Shown here piece by piece: positions 8,022-16,478 of a stretch of 34,145 nucleotides of DNA. The position numbers and the translations under genes are program-made. This stretch comes from Candidatus Omnitrophota bacterium (GTDB taxonomy: Bacteria > Omnitrophota > Gorgyraeia > JAGLLT01): the NCBI GenBank assembly GCA_023140385.1, contig JAGLLT010000025.1, positions 1 through 34,145 on the forward strand. Reading direction: 5' to 3'. The notes beneath the pieces are model-generated. The model saw only the letters and a program-made list of their open reading frames with translations, made no database searches and was not told the DNA's origin. The number at the start of each line of letters is the position of its first letter. The stretch's first letter is position 1.

Positions 8022-8363
8022 ATGGAGAACACATCGGGTCAAGGAGAATCGGCAATTGTTCCTGCTGAAATTAAAGGATGGAATTGGGGAGCTTTCTTGT
8101 TAAGCTGGATATGGGCTATAGGGAACAACACATGGATTGGCTTGTTAGCATTAATTCCCTATGCAGGATTTGTAATGGCAATAATACTTGGAATTAAAGG
8201 AAAAGAGTGGGCTTGGAAGAATAAGAAATGGGAAAGTGTGGATCATTTCCAGAGAGTGCAAAAAAAATGGGCATATTGGGGAGTCGCTATCTGTTTATTC
8301 TTTTTTGTAGTAGGTCTTCTCGCATCAATAATTGTACCTATATTAGTAAACATGAGACAATAA
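8022..8363 (+). CDS. Small integral membrane protein (DUF2628-like W-rich AEIKGWNWGAFLLSWIW type)
   Basis: GWNWGAFLLSWIWAIGNNTWIGLLALIPYAGFVMAIILGIKGKEWAWKNKKW plus C-terminal TM; SD AAAGGAGG. Confidence 0.65.
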   Translation: MENTSGQGESAIVPAEIKGWNWGAFLLSWIWAIGNNTWIGLLALIPYAGFVMAIILGIKGKEWAWKNKKWESVDHFQRVQKKWAYWGVAICLFFFVVGLLASIIVPILVNMRQ

Positions 8364-8488
8364 AACCATTTAACACCTATATAAAACAGGGGACACTGGA
8401 CTTACCCTGACAAGACGGACAATTAATTAACCTTATTTCTTTACTCATACTTTACAGGGCTAACATATAACCCAGACTTAATCCCCCC

Positions 8489-8547
8489 CCATGCAAACTT
8501 CCTATAATTGAACTTGAAAGAAGTGCGGTTGCGATGTATTATATATA
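8489..8547 (+). repeat. Spacer repeat family B, copy 1
   Basis: 59 bp, 55/59 identical to 10856-10914. Confidence 0.75.
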
Positions 8548-8566
8548 GTAATTGTTAGGAGAAAAA

Positions 8567-9040
8567 ATGAATAAAAGAATTATACTTGCTTTAATTCTAA
8601 GTAGCTCAATAATTGGGTGCGCGACACGCTTAGTTCAACAGCAATCTAGCAATACATCAATAAATGAAGAGTTTTCTCCGACTGATCCTTTTAAATGGGA
8701 AAACTTAACGCCAATAGAATTCCTAAACTATTTAAAAGAACGCCAAGGAACGCTACTTACAATTTGGGAACCGGCCCCAAGAGACTGGATAAAAAAAGAA
8801 CATATTCCAAAGCTAATGGAGCTCATAGAATCAAACACACCTTGCGCCCATACGGTCGCCGCAATATCATCTTGTCTGCCGCCACCAAAATCCACCATTG
8901 GAGATGAAGCAATATTTCTTATAGATGGTTTTATTGAAGGTAGATATCCGCCGGGTCTTTATTCAAAAGGAAAATCAAAACAAAAAATTGAAAGCATAAA
9001 AGAATGGTATGAAGAATGGAAAAGAAATAAAAAACTATAA
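8567..9040 (+). CDS. Putative lipoprotein of unknown function
   Basis: MNKRIILALILSSSIIGCATRL signal peptide with lipobox IIGC; SD TTAGGAGAAAAA. The ORF track extends upstream to a TTG. Confidence 0.65.
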   Translation: MNKRIILALILSSSIIGCATRLVQQQSSNTSINEEFSPTDPFKWENLTPIEFLNYLKERQGTLLTIWEPAPRDWIKKEHIPKLMELIESNTPCAHTVAAISSCLPPPKSTIGDEAIFLIDGFIEGRYPPGLYSKGKSKQKIESIKEWYEEWKRNKKL

Positions 9041-9102
9041 CAATTTCAAGAAAAAGGGGGCACCTTTTCCATTTAAATCCCCTTAAAGAGGTGAGAAGTA
9101 AA

Positions 9103-9357
9103 ATGAAATTAAATTTTTCAAGAAATGACTTTAAAGATGCATTTATAGGGATGGTAATACTTAGTATTATACTCAGTGTACTCTATTGTGCTATACTTCT
9201 ATTGCCTAATCAGTTCGGAGTGCATGACGAATGGAAAGTCACTCTATTGGCAACCACAAAGGAGCATTGGCCTATTTTTCTTGGTGGTATAATGGTTATA
9301 AGTCTTTTCTATAGTATATTGGAGTTAGTAAAAAAAATAAAAAAAAGACATAAATGA
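9103..9357 (+). CDS. Hypothetical membrane protein (two predicted TM segments)
   Basis: GMVILSIILSVLYCAILLL and IFLGGIMVISLFYSILELV hydrophobic helices. Confidence 0.5.
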   Translation: MKLNFSRNDFKDAFIGMVILSIILSVLYCAILLLPNQFGVHDEWKVTLLATTKEHWPIFLGGIMVISLFYSILELVKKIKKRHK

Positions 9358-9463
9358 AAACAAAGTTAAAAGTTGACCATAAGCCGTTTAAAAAACTTGC
9401 AAAGAATTCCCCCTTTGCCCCTTTGTTTCTGTAAAGCTAATTTAGGATTATATTAAAACAGTG

Positions 9464-9889
9464 ATGAAAGAGGAAATTTATTCAAAAGATTTAGGGATCA
9501 ATCTTAAAACGGGCGGGGAGGAAGAAATCTTTAAATGGTTTTTAGCTTGTTTACTCTTCGGAAAACCCATTCAGCAGAAGGTTGCTAAAAGGGCCTACTT
9601 TGAATTTGAAAAAGAAGGAATTTTGAGCCCGGAGAAAATCTTAAAAGCCGGCTATGATAAATTAGTTGAGATATTAGACAAAGGTCATTATGTGCGTTAT
9701 GATTTCTCTACTGCCAACAAATTATTAGATATTTGTAAAAAATTGAAAAAAGATTATGGAAGTCTATCCAATCTTCTTAAAAAGGCTAAAGACAAAAAAG
9801 AGGTAGAAAAAACACTCCAAGAATTTAAGGGGATAGGGCCGGTGACCATCAAAATATTTTTAAGAGACCTTTGCAATAAAACTAACTAG
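9464..9889 (+). CDS. HhH-motif DNA glycosylase/endonuclease III-like protein (short)
   Basis: EEIFKWFLACLLFGKPIQQKVAKRAYFEF and LQEFKGIGPVTIKIFLRDL helix-hairpin-helix. Confidence 0.6.
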   Translation: MKEEIYSKDLGINLKTGGEEEIFKWFLACLLFGKPIQQKVAKRAYFEFEKEGILSPEKILKAGYDKLVEILDKGHYVRYDFSTANKLLDICKKLKKDYGSLSNLLKKAKDKKEVEKTLQEFKGIGPVTIKIFLRDLCNKTN

Positions 9890-9998
9890 AAAAAGGGAAA
9901 AAGAAAAAAGGGATAGGCGCCTTTTGCCGCCTGGATATTACATATAATTAAGCATCCAGCTTGAAAGTTTAATATATTTTATGTATAATATGTGTGTG

Positions 9999-10041
9999 AT
10001 ATTAAAGTACCTTAAAAAAAGAAGTTGGGGTATTAATTGTT
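9999..10041 (+). repeat. Spacer repeat family A, copy 2
   Basis: ATATTAAAGTACCTTAAAAAAAGAAGTTGGGGTATTAATTGTT vs 7946-7988. Confidence 0.65.
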
Positions 10042-10072
10042 GTATTATAAAAATCTTTAAAGAGAAAGATAA

Positions 10073-10786
10073 ATGAACTCACCTAATTTAAGACGCGAAG
10101 TTAGATATGGAATGCCGGCAGCAGACCAAGTAATGTTTAATAGATATTATGTGCTAGGTTATTCATATTATTTTCGTCAGGCAAAGTGGGCCTTAGAAAT
10201 TGTAGATCCTGATAATCTTGGCTTAGATCGTTCAGATAACTTTCGTCCAGATTATCGAATTCCAGATATGTTTCGCGCCGACCTTGTTGATTATGCTGGA
10301 TCCGGCTACGATCGCGGGCATCTTGTTGCAAGTGCTAATCAGAGAGAAACAGAATTACAAAATAGTGAAACATTCCTTTTGTCCAATATGTCTCCTCAGA
10401 GACCTCGATTCAATAGAAACACTTGGAGAGAATTGGAAGCTGAAGTCAGAAATTTAGACGCAAAGTCTAGAATATTAGAAACGTATGTTATCTGTGGCCC
10501 TATTTTTTATTTCGATCAGCCAGTCGAAGGTATAGGTGCTGACGACCCGAATGAAGTAACCATACCAATACCACACGCATATTTTAAATCTATTTTGACT
10601 GAGAATAATAAAGGGGCTTTGCATATGTGGTCATTTGTATTACCAAACGAAGAATCTGATCAATCACTTGACACGTTTTTAGTTCCAACAACACTTGTTG
10701 AAAAATTAGCCGGCATCAAGTTGTGGGAACAGCTGGTAGGTAAGAAAATTGATAAAGAAAAATCAAGGGTTCGTAGAATGTGGTAA
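10073..10786 (+). CDS. DNA/RNA non-specific endonuclease (NucA/NUC1, beta-beta-alpha metal family)
   Basis: YDRGHLVASANQRETELQNSETFLLSNMSPQRPRFNRNTWRELE: DRGH catalytic motif and NMSPQ..FNR.TW; YVICGPIF. Confidence 0.88.
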   Translation: MNSPNLRREVRYGMPAADQVMFNRYYVLGYSYYFRQAKWALEIVDPDNLGLDRSDNFRPDYRIPDMFRADLVDYAGSGYDRGHLVASANQRETELQNSETFLLSNMSPQRPRFNRNTWRELEAEVRNLDAKSRILETYVICGPIFYFDQPVEGIGADDPNEVTIPIPHAYFKSILTENNKGALHMWSFVLPNEESDQSLDTFLVPTTLVEKLAGIKLWEQLVGKKIDKEKSRVRRMW

Positions 10787-10855
10787 AATTTCCAAGGATA
10801 TAACATTTATATGTCCCCTAAATCGGGGGAAGTCCACTCTGTCTCTCCATGCTAA

Positions 10856-10914
10856 CCATGCAAACTTCATATAATTGAGCTTGAAAGAAGCGCGTTTGCG
10901 ATGTATTATATATA
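10856..10914 (+). repeat. Spacer repeat family B, copy 2
   Basis: 59 bp, 55/59 identical to 8489-8547. Confidence 0.75.
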
Positions 10915-10954
10915 TGCGCTATTAAATACTGGACAAAAATAAAAGGAGAATCAC

Positions 10955-11386
10955 TTGAAATATTTGATTATTTTATTGATAATTATCGCGATCGCGTTTA
11001 TAGCATTTACATACAGCCAAAGAAATCTAAACGCGCCGGATAACGCGATAGTAATAATAAAACCATATTGGCATAATGAAACATGGGTCTTTGATGATAA
11101 AAGAGTGAATTTATATCAAGAACCATTTGTAGCGGGAATACCTGAAATGATTAATCATATGACAAAAGATATTCCCAACGCTAAAAATGGATTTAGATTA
11201 TTGTTTTCAGCTAATTCATTTCCAGCTTATCAAATGAAATTAATCTGGATACGAGAAGAGAGTGGTGGAAATTGGTATTATTTAGAGGATTTACAAACGG
11301 AAGGCTGGTTATGTCCAGCTTTATTTAAGTATTACAAAAAGACTCCAAAAGAAATATACGCTAAAGCAGAGGCAATAAATGAATGA
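10955..11386 (+). CDS. Membrane-anchored protein of unknown function (DUF6717-like), TTG start
   Basis: N-terminal TM helix then NAIVIIKPYWHNETWVFDDKRVNLYQEPFVAGIPEMINHMTKDIPNAKNGFRLLFSA; SD AAAAGGAGAATCAC before TTG. Confidence 0.65.
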   Translation: MKYLIILLIIIAIAFIAFTYSQRNLNAPDNAIVIIKPYWHNETWVFDDKRVNLYQEPFVAGIPEMINHMTKDIPNAKNGFRLLFSANSFPAYQMKLIWIREESGGNWYYLEDLQTEGWLCPALFKYYKKTPKEIYAKAEAINE

Positions 11387-11410
11387 TTATCCACCTAATT
11401 AGTTAATGCA

Positions 11411-11430
11411 CCCGACCCTGAAGTGTCGGG
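11411..11430. terminator. Candidate hairpin (possible terminator)
   Basis: CCCGAC-CCTGAAGT-GTCGGG; no clear T-tract follows. Confidence 0.3.
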
Positions 11431-11475
11431 GCGGGGGAATTTAAGTGTTCAAAGGAGAGAAAAGGGAGGTTGAAT

Positions 11476-11868
11476 ATGCGCTTGGAAGTATTTTCGTTAT
11501 GCGACGCGGCAACGGCCGACACAGGAAAGCTAAATATTTTAGGGGCTTTTGATATAATCTGGAGTTCAAAAATGCCGGCGATCCATCCACAATGCACTAT
11601 CGCTCTTAGAATTAGATTTGACGCGATTGAAAGGGGTGAACATAAAATTTCTGTTAATTTTGTAGATATAGACGGTAAGCACGTCCTTCCACCGGCTAAC
11701 GGCATAATTAAAGTCAATTTTCCCGATGAACAAAGCTCCGGTTCATCTCATCTAATCCTCAACATTCAAAGATTAAAGCTGGAAAAATATGGAGAATACT
11801 CTATAGACTTAGCTATAGATGGAAGAAGTGAAGCATCGCTGCCACTTTTTGTCAAAAAAAGACAATAA
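11476..11868 (+). CDS. DUF6941-like protein of unknown function
   Basis: MRLEVFSLCDAATADTGKLNILGAFDIIWSSKMPAIHPQCTIALRIRF; SD GGGAGG. Confidence 0.6.
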   Translation: MRLEVFSLCDAATADTGKLNILGAFDIIWSSKMPAIHPQCTIALRIRFDAIERGEHKISVNFVDIDGKHVLPPANGIIKVNFPDEQSSGSSHLILNIQRLKLEKYGEYSIDLAIDGRSEASLPLFVKKRQ

Positions 11869-11907
11869 TGTAGGGCAGGTCCACTGAGCTATCCCGGAGG
11901 ACATAAT

Positions 11908-12270
11908 ATGAAGAAAACGTGGGTTCCTAAAATTATAGCCATTCTAATAACAACTGTTATAGTTACAACTACTATACATTTAAGTCATTTGACAGGAGGA
12001 AGTCTTGTTCGAAAGAAATTATTGAACGATGAAAAACTTGTGAAAGTTTTAGATTATATTAAGGAATCTGGAGTTAAAATACAAGATATTTCCTTAGCCG
12101 GCAAAGAGCCGCCAACGTATCCAAGTTTTTTTGTTTTTATATTTTTGCTTGTTTCCCTTTTTTTGGGCATTCATTTTGTTAGCATGAAGATTGTAAAAAA
12201 ACTTTTTAATATCTGCCGACAATCGCGCGAATGCCTATTGAAATTGAAATCGGAGGAACGCAATACTTGA
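11908..12270 (+). CDS. Hypothetical membrane protein
   Basis: Two hydrophobic helices; SD CCCGGAGG. Confidence 0.5.
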   Translation: MKKTWVPKIIAILITTVIVTTTIHLSHLTGGSLVRKKLLNDEKLVKVLDYIKESGVKIQDISLAGKEPPTYPSFFVFIFLLVSLFLGIHFVSMKIVKKLFNICRQSRECLLKLKSEERNT

Positions 12271-12388
12271 ATTTAGTAATGGATAGTGTAAAAGATGTTC
12301 CTCTATTATGCTTAGAGATGTTTTTGTATCTTTTTAGCGGATGATAGTGTATGATGATTAAAGTAAATTATTAAAAAAGAGAGATATT

Positions 12389-13981
12389 ATGGAAAAGAAA
12401 AAGAGATTTAATGAACTTGGGCTTTCAGCAAAGGTGTTGGAGGCAATTAATAAAAAGGGTTTTGAAGAGCCAACCGCGATTCAGGCTCTGACTATCCCTG
12501 TTATGTTAAGAGATGATACTAATATCATTGCTCAGGCTCAAACAGGTACAGGCAAAACAGCCGCGTTTGGGTTACCTCTGATAGAAATGATTAACGCGGA
12601 TTCCAAAACAGTTCAGGCGCTAATCCTGGCTCCTACACGAGAGTTAGCCATTCAGGTATCGGAAGAAATCAATTCACTCAAAGGGAAGAAGGATATCAAA
12701 ATAGTTCCTATATATGGCGGCCAGTCTATTGATCAGCAGCTGCGCAGACTGAAAAAAGGTGTGCATATTGTTGTTGGAACTCCGGGCAGGATAATTGATC
12801 ATCTTAACAGAAGAACGCTAAAGCTTGGAGAAATTGAGCATTTGATACTTGATGAGGCGGATGAAATGCTTAATATGGGATTCATCGAAGATATGGAAAA
12901 AATAATGAAGTATACAAATCCCAAGAAAAGAACACTCTTGTTTTCCGCGACAATGCCCAAAAGGATAAAGGACCTTGCCCACAAATACATGGAAGGTTAT
13001 GAGTTTCTCGCGGTTAAGGCAGAGCAGTTGACAACTAATCTCACCGAGCAAATATACTTCGAGGTAAAAGTTTCTGACAGGTTTGAGGCGCTATGCAGGA
13101 TAATAGATATTGAAGATGAGTTTTACGGATTAGTTTTCTGCAGAACAAAGAGTAATGTTGATTCTGTTTCAGGCCATTTAATAGATAGAGGATATGACGC
13201 GGGAGCTATTCATGGAGATATTTCACAGGCGCAAAGAGAAAGAACTCTGGATAAATTCAGGAAACAAAGAGTTCGTATTCTTATAGCAACGGATGTTGCC
13301 GCTCGCGGAATTGATGTTATTAATCTCACCCACGTTATCAACTATTCACTGCCTCAAGACCCGGAGTCGTATGTTCATCGAATAGGCCGTACAGGAAGGG
13401 CCGGGAGTGAGGGTACGGCTATTACGTTTATTACCCCTAGTGAGTATAATAAGCTGATGCATATACAGCGGTTTGCCAAGACTGATATTAAGAAATCAAA
13501 AGTACCGCAGGTAAAAGATATCATCGAATCCAAAAAGAAAAAGATACATGATGATCTGACAGCTGTTCTTAATGATAAGATTGATCCTAATTATTATAAC
13601 TGGGCTAAGAAATTACTTGAGAATAATAACCCCCCGGAAATATTAGCCGCGATATTAAACCATTGCTTCGAAGAAGAGCTTAATCCTAATACTTATGGTG
13701 TGATAAAAGATGTCAGTGGAAAAGGAAAGCAGCTTGATCAACAGGGCAAAGCAAGGCTTTTTGTAGCGCTTGGCAAGAAAGACAAGATGAATGCCAAAAA
13801 ACTTGTTGAGCTTATTATGAGCAAGGTTTCAGTTAAGTCCAAACATATCAGTGATGTACAGGTAATGGAAAAATTCTCTTTTATAACAGTTCCTTTTGAA
13901 AAAGCGGAAAAAATCGTTGTCAGCTTTAGGGAGAAGGGTAAAAAACCGCTGATCAGTCATGCTAAGAAAACCAAAAAGTAA
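12389..13981 (+). CDS. deaD: DEAD-box ATP-dependent RNA helicase with C-terminal DbpA-type RNA-binding domain
   Basis: AQTGTGKTAAF, PTRELAIQV, LDEADEMLNMGF, SATMP, HRIGRTGRAG; C-terminal LFVALGKKDKMNAKKLVELI. Confidence 0.92.
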   Translation: MEKKKRFNELGLSAKVLEAINKKGFEEPTAIQALTIPVMLRDDTNIIAQAQTGTGKTAAFGLPLIEMINADSKTVQALILAPTRELAIQVSEEINSLKGKKDIKIVPIYGGQSIDQQLRRLKKGVHIVVGTPGRIIDHLNRRTLKLGEIEHLILDEADEMLNMGFIEDMEKIMKYTNPKKRTLLFSATMPKRIKDLAHKYMEGYEFLAVKAEQLTTNLTEQIYFEVKVSDRFEALCRIIDIEDEFYGLVFCRTKSNVDSVSGHLIDRGYDAGAIHGDISQAQRERTLDKFRKQRVRILIATDVAARGIDVINLTHVINYSLPQDPESYVHRIGRTGRAGSEGTAITFITPSEYNKLMHIQRFAKTDIKKSKVPQVKDIIESKKKKIHDDLTAVLNDKIDPNYYNWAKKLLENNNPPEILAAILNHCFEEELNPNTYGVIKDVSGKGKQLDQQGKARLFVALGKKDKMNAKKLVELIMSKVSVKSKHISDVQVMEKFSFITVPFEKAEKIVVSFREKGKKPLISHAKKTKK

Positions 13982-14055
13982 TGACTTAATATTCAATCTT
14001 CTGTAAATTGCAGCGACACAATACTAATTTCCTTTCCTAAAGTATCTAAAATACA

Positions 14056-15351
14056 ATGTCAATGAATAGATTGCCGATCAAAATAGTAGTCGTCGCAACA
14101 TTATTCCTAATGGCCGTAGTTATCTCACCGGTTAGCGGCGCGGAGAAGGTAGAGCCTTGTTTTGACAAGCTTCCCGTTGGATGGACTGTTGCTAAATCTT
14201 TCGTAGTGTCCGGGGATGGAACAGCTGCTATCGGCAAAAGGCTTGGCGTGCCCATCAAGAAGGTATCTAACATATTTCTCCTGGTGCATGGCCGGCAGAT
14301 TCAAGTAAACATTCTTGAGGCGAAAAGTGACGATGATGCTGTCAGGCTCCACTCGGTAATTTCACGGATGAAAGGAAGCCCCGCCTTTTGCGTTCAAAAG
14401 AACAGGCAGGTGATTGAATTTACAGGCAGTAACGTTACCGTTGCCCTCGCGACAAAGATTTCATATGAGTTGGGTTTTATCTGTAAGCCCAGCGAAGCGC
14501 AATACCGAATTACGGCTGATATCGCGACTATTGATGAAGCTGATTATATGTCTTCTAATAAACTGTTTAATTTGTTAATAAAAGCAACTATTAACTCTAT
14601 AGACAAACAAACGTCTTCTCAAATTGCCGAGCTCTCGAAACACTTCCAGTTTGGCAGCCAAATTACCTTGCGGGCATCCGGTCAAAAGACGCGGCCTGCC
14701 TATAGTTTTAGTCCGGTTCCTTTTAAAGAGGAAGCTTCAATCAAATCCGGAACCGCTACTTATTCATTCTGTGAGACGCATAATCTGCTTGGTGTGCCAT
14801 ATGTTACTCTTACAGCCGACATTACAACGCGCGAGGCCGGAGTTACACCAACGGCAAGAGAAGCGGACGAGATGCTTCTTGCTTCGACTACATTTTGGCC
14901 GGTTAATGATCCAAAAATAATATCGCTTGCCAAGAAAATTACCGCGGGCAAAGTAACCAGAGAAGACAAAGTTAACGCGATATTAAAGTGGCTTGTTCCG
15001 GGCAGGAACGTTAAATTTGGCGGGCCGATTATCGGTTCGCGATGGGGTGTTAAGAAAGTTTTGAGGCAAAAATATGGACGCTGCTGGGACTTTTCGGACT
15101 GCTTTGTTACCTTATGTCGTGCTTCTAATATTCCCTGCAGACAGGTTGGCGGCTGGCTCTATGGGATGGGCGGCCATATCTGGGCGGAAGTGCTTTTTGA
15201 GGGCAAGGGTTGGCAGCAAGTAGACCCCACAGGCGACGGTAAACTCAACTGTGGGATTTATCACATTCCCTATTTCGTAACCGAAGACGGCAATATGCCA
15301 ATCCTCTATATATCAATGCCGAAAATTGATGCAGTCGATACAAAAAGATAA
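14056..15351 (+). CDS. Secreted transglutaminase-like superfamily protein
   Basis: Signal peptide; C-terminal GRCWDFSDCFVTLCRASNIPCRQVGGWL...GHIWAEVLFEGKGWQQVDPTGD (Cys-His-Asp triad). Confidence 0.8.
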   Translation: MSMNRLPIKIVVVATLFLMAVVISPVSGAEKVEPCFDKLPVGWTVAKSFVVSGDGTAAIGKRLGVPIKKVSNIFLLVHGRQIQVNILEAKSDDDAVRLHSVISRMKGSPAFCVQKNRQVIEFTGSNVTVALATKISYELGFICKPSEAQYRITADIATIDEADYMSSNKLFNLLIKATINSIDKQTSSQIAELSKHFQFGSQITLRASGQKTRPAYSFSPVPFKEEASIKSGTATYSFCETHNLLGVPYVTLTADITTREAGVTPTAREADEMLLASTTFWPVNDPKIISLAKKITAGKVTREDKVNAILKWLVPGRNVKFGGPIIGSRWGVKKVLRQKYGRCWDFSDCFVTLCRASNIPCRQVGGWLYGMGGHIWAEVLFEGKGWQQVDPTGDGKLNCGIYHIPYFVTEDGNMPILYISMPKIDAVDTKR

Positions 15352-15414
15352 TAGAAAGAAAAAGTCGCTATTAATGTATCCCAAAAAGCGTAGATAGCTT
15401 TATTTATTTTTTTA

Positions 15415-15442
15415 TTGATTTCATAGTTGATTCTGTTATAAT
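15415..15442 (+). promoter_or_regulatory. Candidate sigma-70-type promoter
   Basis: TTGATT-N16-TATAAT upstream of 15500 ORF. Confidence 0.5.
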
Positions 15443-15499
15443 AAAAAGTACCTGATTGAAAAGATAAAAAGCAAAATAACTTTAAATAAGGAGGCGGAA

Positions 15500-16285
15500 A
15501 TGAGAAAATTGTTAAATCAGAGAGCTTGTTTCATCATTTTTCTAATTGTTTTTTTAGTAGTTGCTTCTACCGCCTGGACAGAAGCGGCTATTTACAAATG
15601 GCTCCAGCCTTATGATTTGGAAAATGGTTATGATATTGAGTCATATTACGCGGAGGATTCCGGTGCTTTGCATATAGTGGCTGATGATTGGCTTTGCACA
15701 AATAATTTACCGGTGACCGATATTCACTGGTGGGGTTCTTACTGGGAAAACATAGGGGGAAATTGGGTTCCTTACGCGGGGGAAGAGGATCCTTATCGCG
15801 CGCTTGGAACGTCGCCTCAATTCCTTCTGCGTATTTACACGGATGTACCCGTGAGCGGAAATAACCCTTATAGCCATCCCGGTGACATGATCTGGGAACA
15901 CCCTACCTCTTTTCCGGGAGGTTTTGTCGGCCATGAGCAGAACCCTATTATGGAGAATGCTTCAAAGTTTGAATGGAATTGGAACCTGAGAGAAGAGTGG
16001 TATTTTAATCAGGATCCCGGTGAAAATGTCTACTGGCTGAGTATTTTTCAGATTCTTCGGCCGAACGACCAGTATCTTTGGGGCTGGGAAACTTCCTCCG
16101 AACACTGGAACGATATTGCCACTTATTGGGATGGCGATGAATGGTATCCTGTAGCGGAGGAACTGACCGATATGGCCTTTGGCTTGACCACACCTATTCC
16201 GACTCCCGGCGTGATGCCGCTTTTGGGCTCTGTTTTATTTGGCCTTTATGGATTTAACGCGGTATTCAGAAAGAAAAAACAGTAG
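15500..16285 (+). CDS. Secreted protein with PEP-CTERM-like C-terminal sorting tail
   Basis: N-terminal signal; W/Y-rich body; C-term TPIPTPGVMPLLGSVLFGLYGFNAVFRKKKQ (Pro motif, TM, basic tail). Confidence 0.6.
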   Translation: MRKLLNQRACFIIFLIVFLVVASTAWTEAAIYKWLQPYDLENGYDIESYYAEDSGALHIVADDWLCTNNLPVTDIHWWGSYWENIGGNWVPYAGEEDPYRALGTSPQFLLRIYTDVPVSGNNPYSHPGDMIWEHPTSFPGGFVGHEQNPIMENASKFEWNWNLREEWYFNQDPGENVYWLSIFQILRPNDQYLWGWETSSEHWNDIATYWDGDEWYPVAEELTDMAFGLTTPIPTPGVMPLLGSVLFGLYGFNAVFRKKKQ

Positions 16286-16310
16286 CAGAAAAAGATTACA
16301 CCTATTTTTT

Positions 16311-16357
16311 AAAGGGGGCAGGCGGATAATTAAAAAATCGCTCTGACCCCTTTTTTG
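16311..16357. repeat. REP-like GGGGGCAG...CTGACCCC palindrome (possible terminator)
   Basis: AAAGGGGGCAG ... CTCTGACCCCTTTTTT complementary arms followed by T-tract. Confidence 0.45.
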
Positions 16358-16398
16358 ATGGTAAGGCCGGCGGCTCCCGGCTTCAATAATTGTTTTAC

Positions 16399-16427
16399 TT
16401 GACGGGGTTTTTAAAAAGGAGTATAAT
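16399..16427 (+). promoter_or_regulatory. Candidate sigma-70-type promoter
   Basis: TTGACG-N17-TATAAT upstream of 16470/16479 ORF. Confidence 0.6.
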
Positions 16428-16478
16428 GAAGTTGTTCTGTTGAGATGGTTGTTATTTTGACGGGAAGAGGTGAAAGAA

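Noticed and set aside
8483-8490. C8 homopolymer next to repeat B copy 1 as a phase-variation tract
   Set aside because: Single tract in a spacer, not positioned in a promoter spacer or ORF; copy 2 of the repeat lacks it, and it may reflect sequencing or assembly uncertainty.
10073-10786. Prophage remnant suggested by the nuclease
   Set aside because: No phage structural, integrase, terminase or lysis genes in the window; the nuclease family is widespread in bacteria.
14624-14920. 98-aa + strand ORF in another frame
   Set aside because: Internal to the transglutaminase-like CDS; no independent signal.
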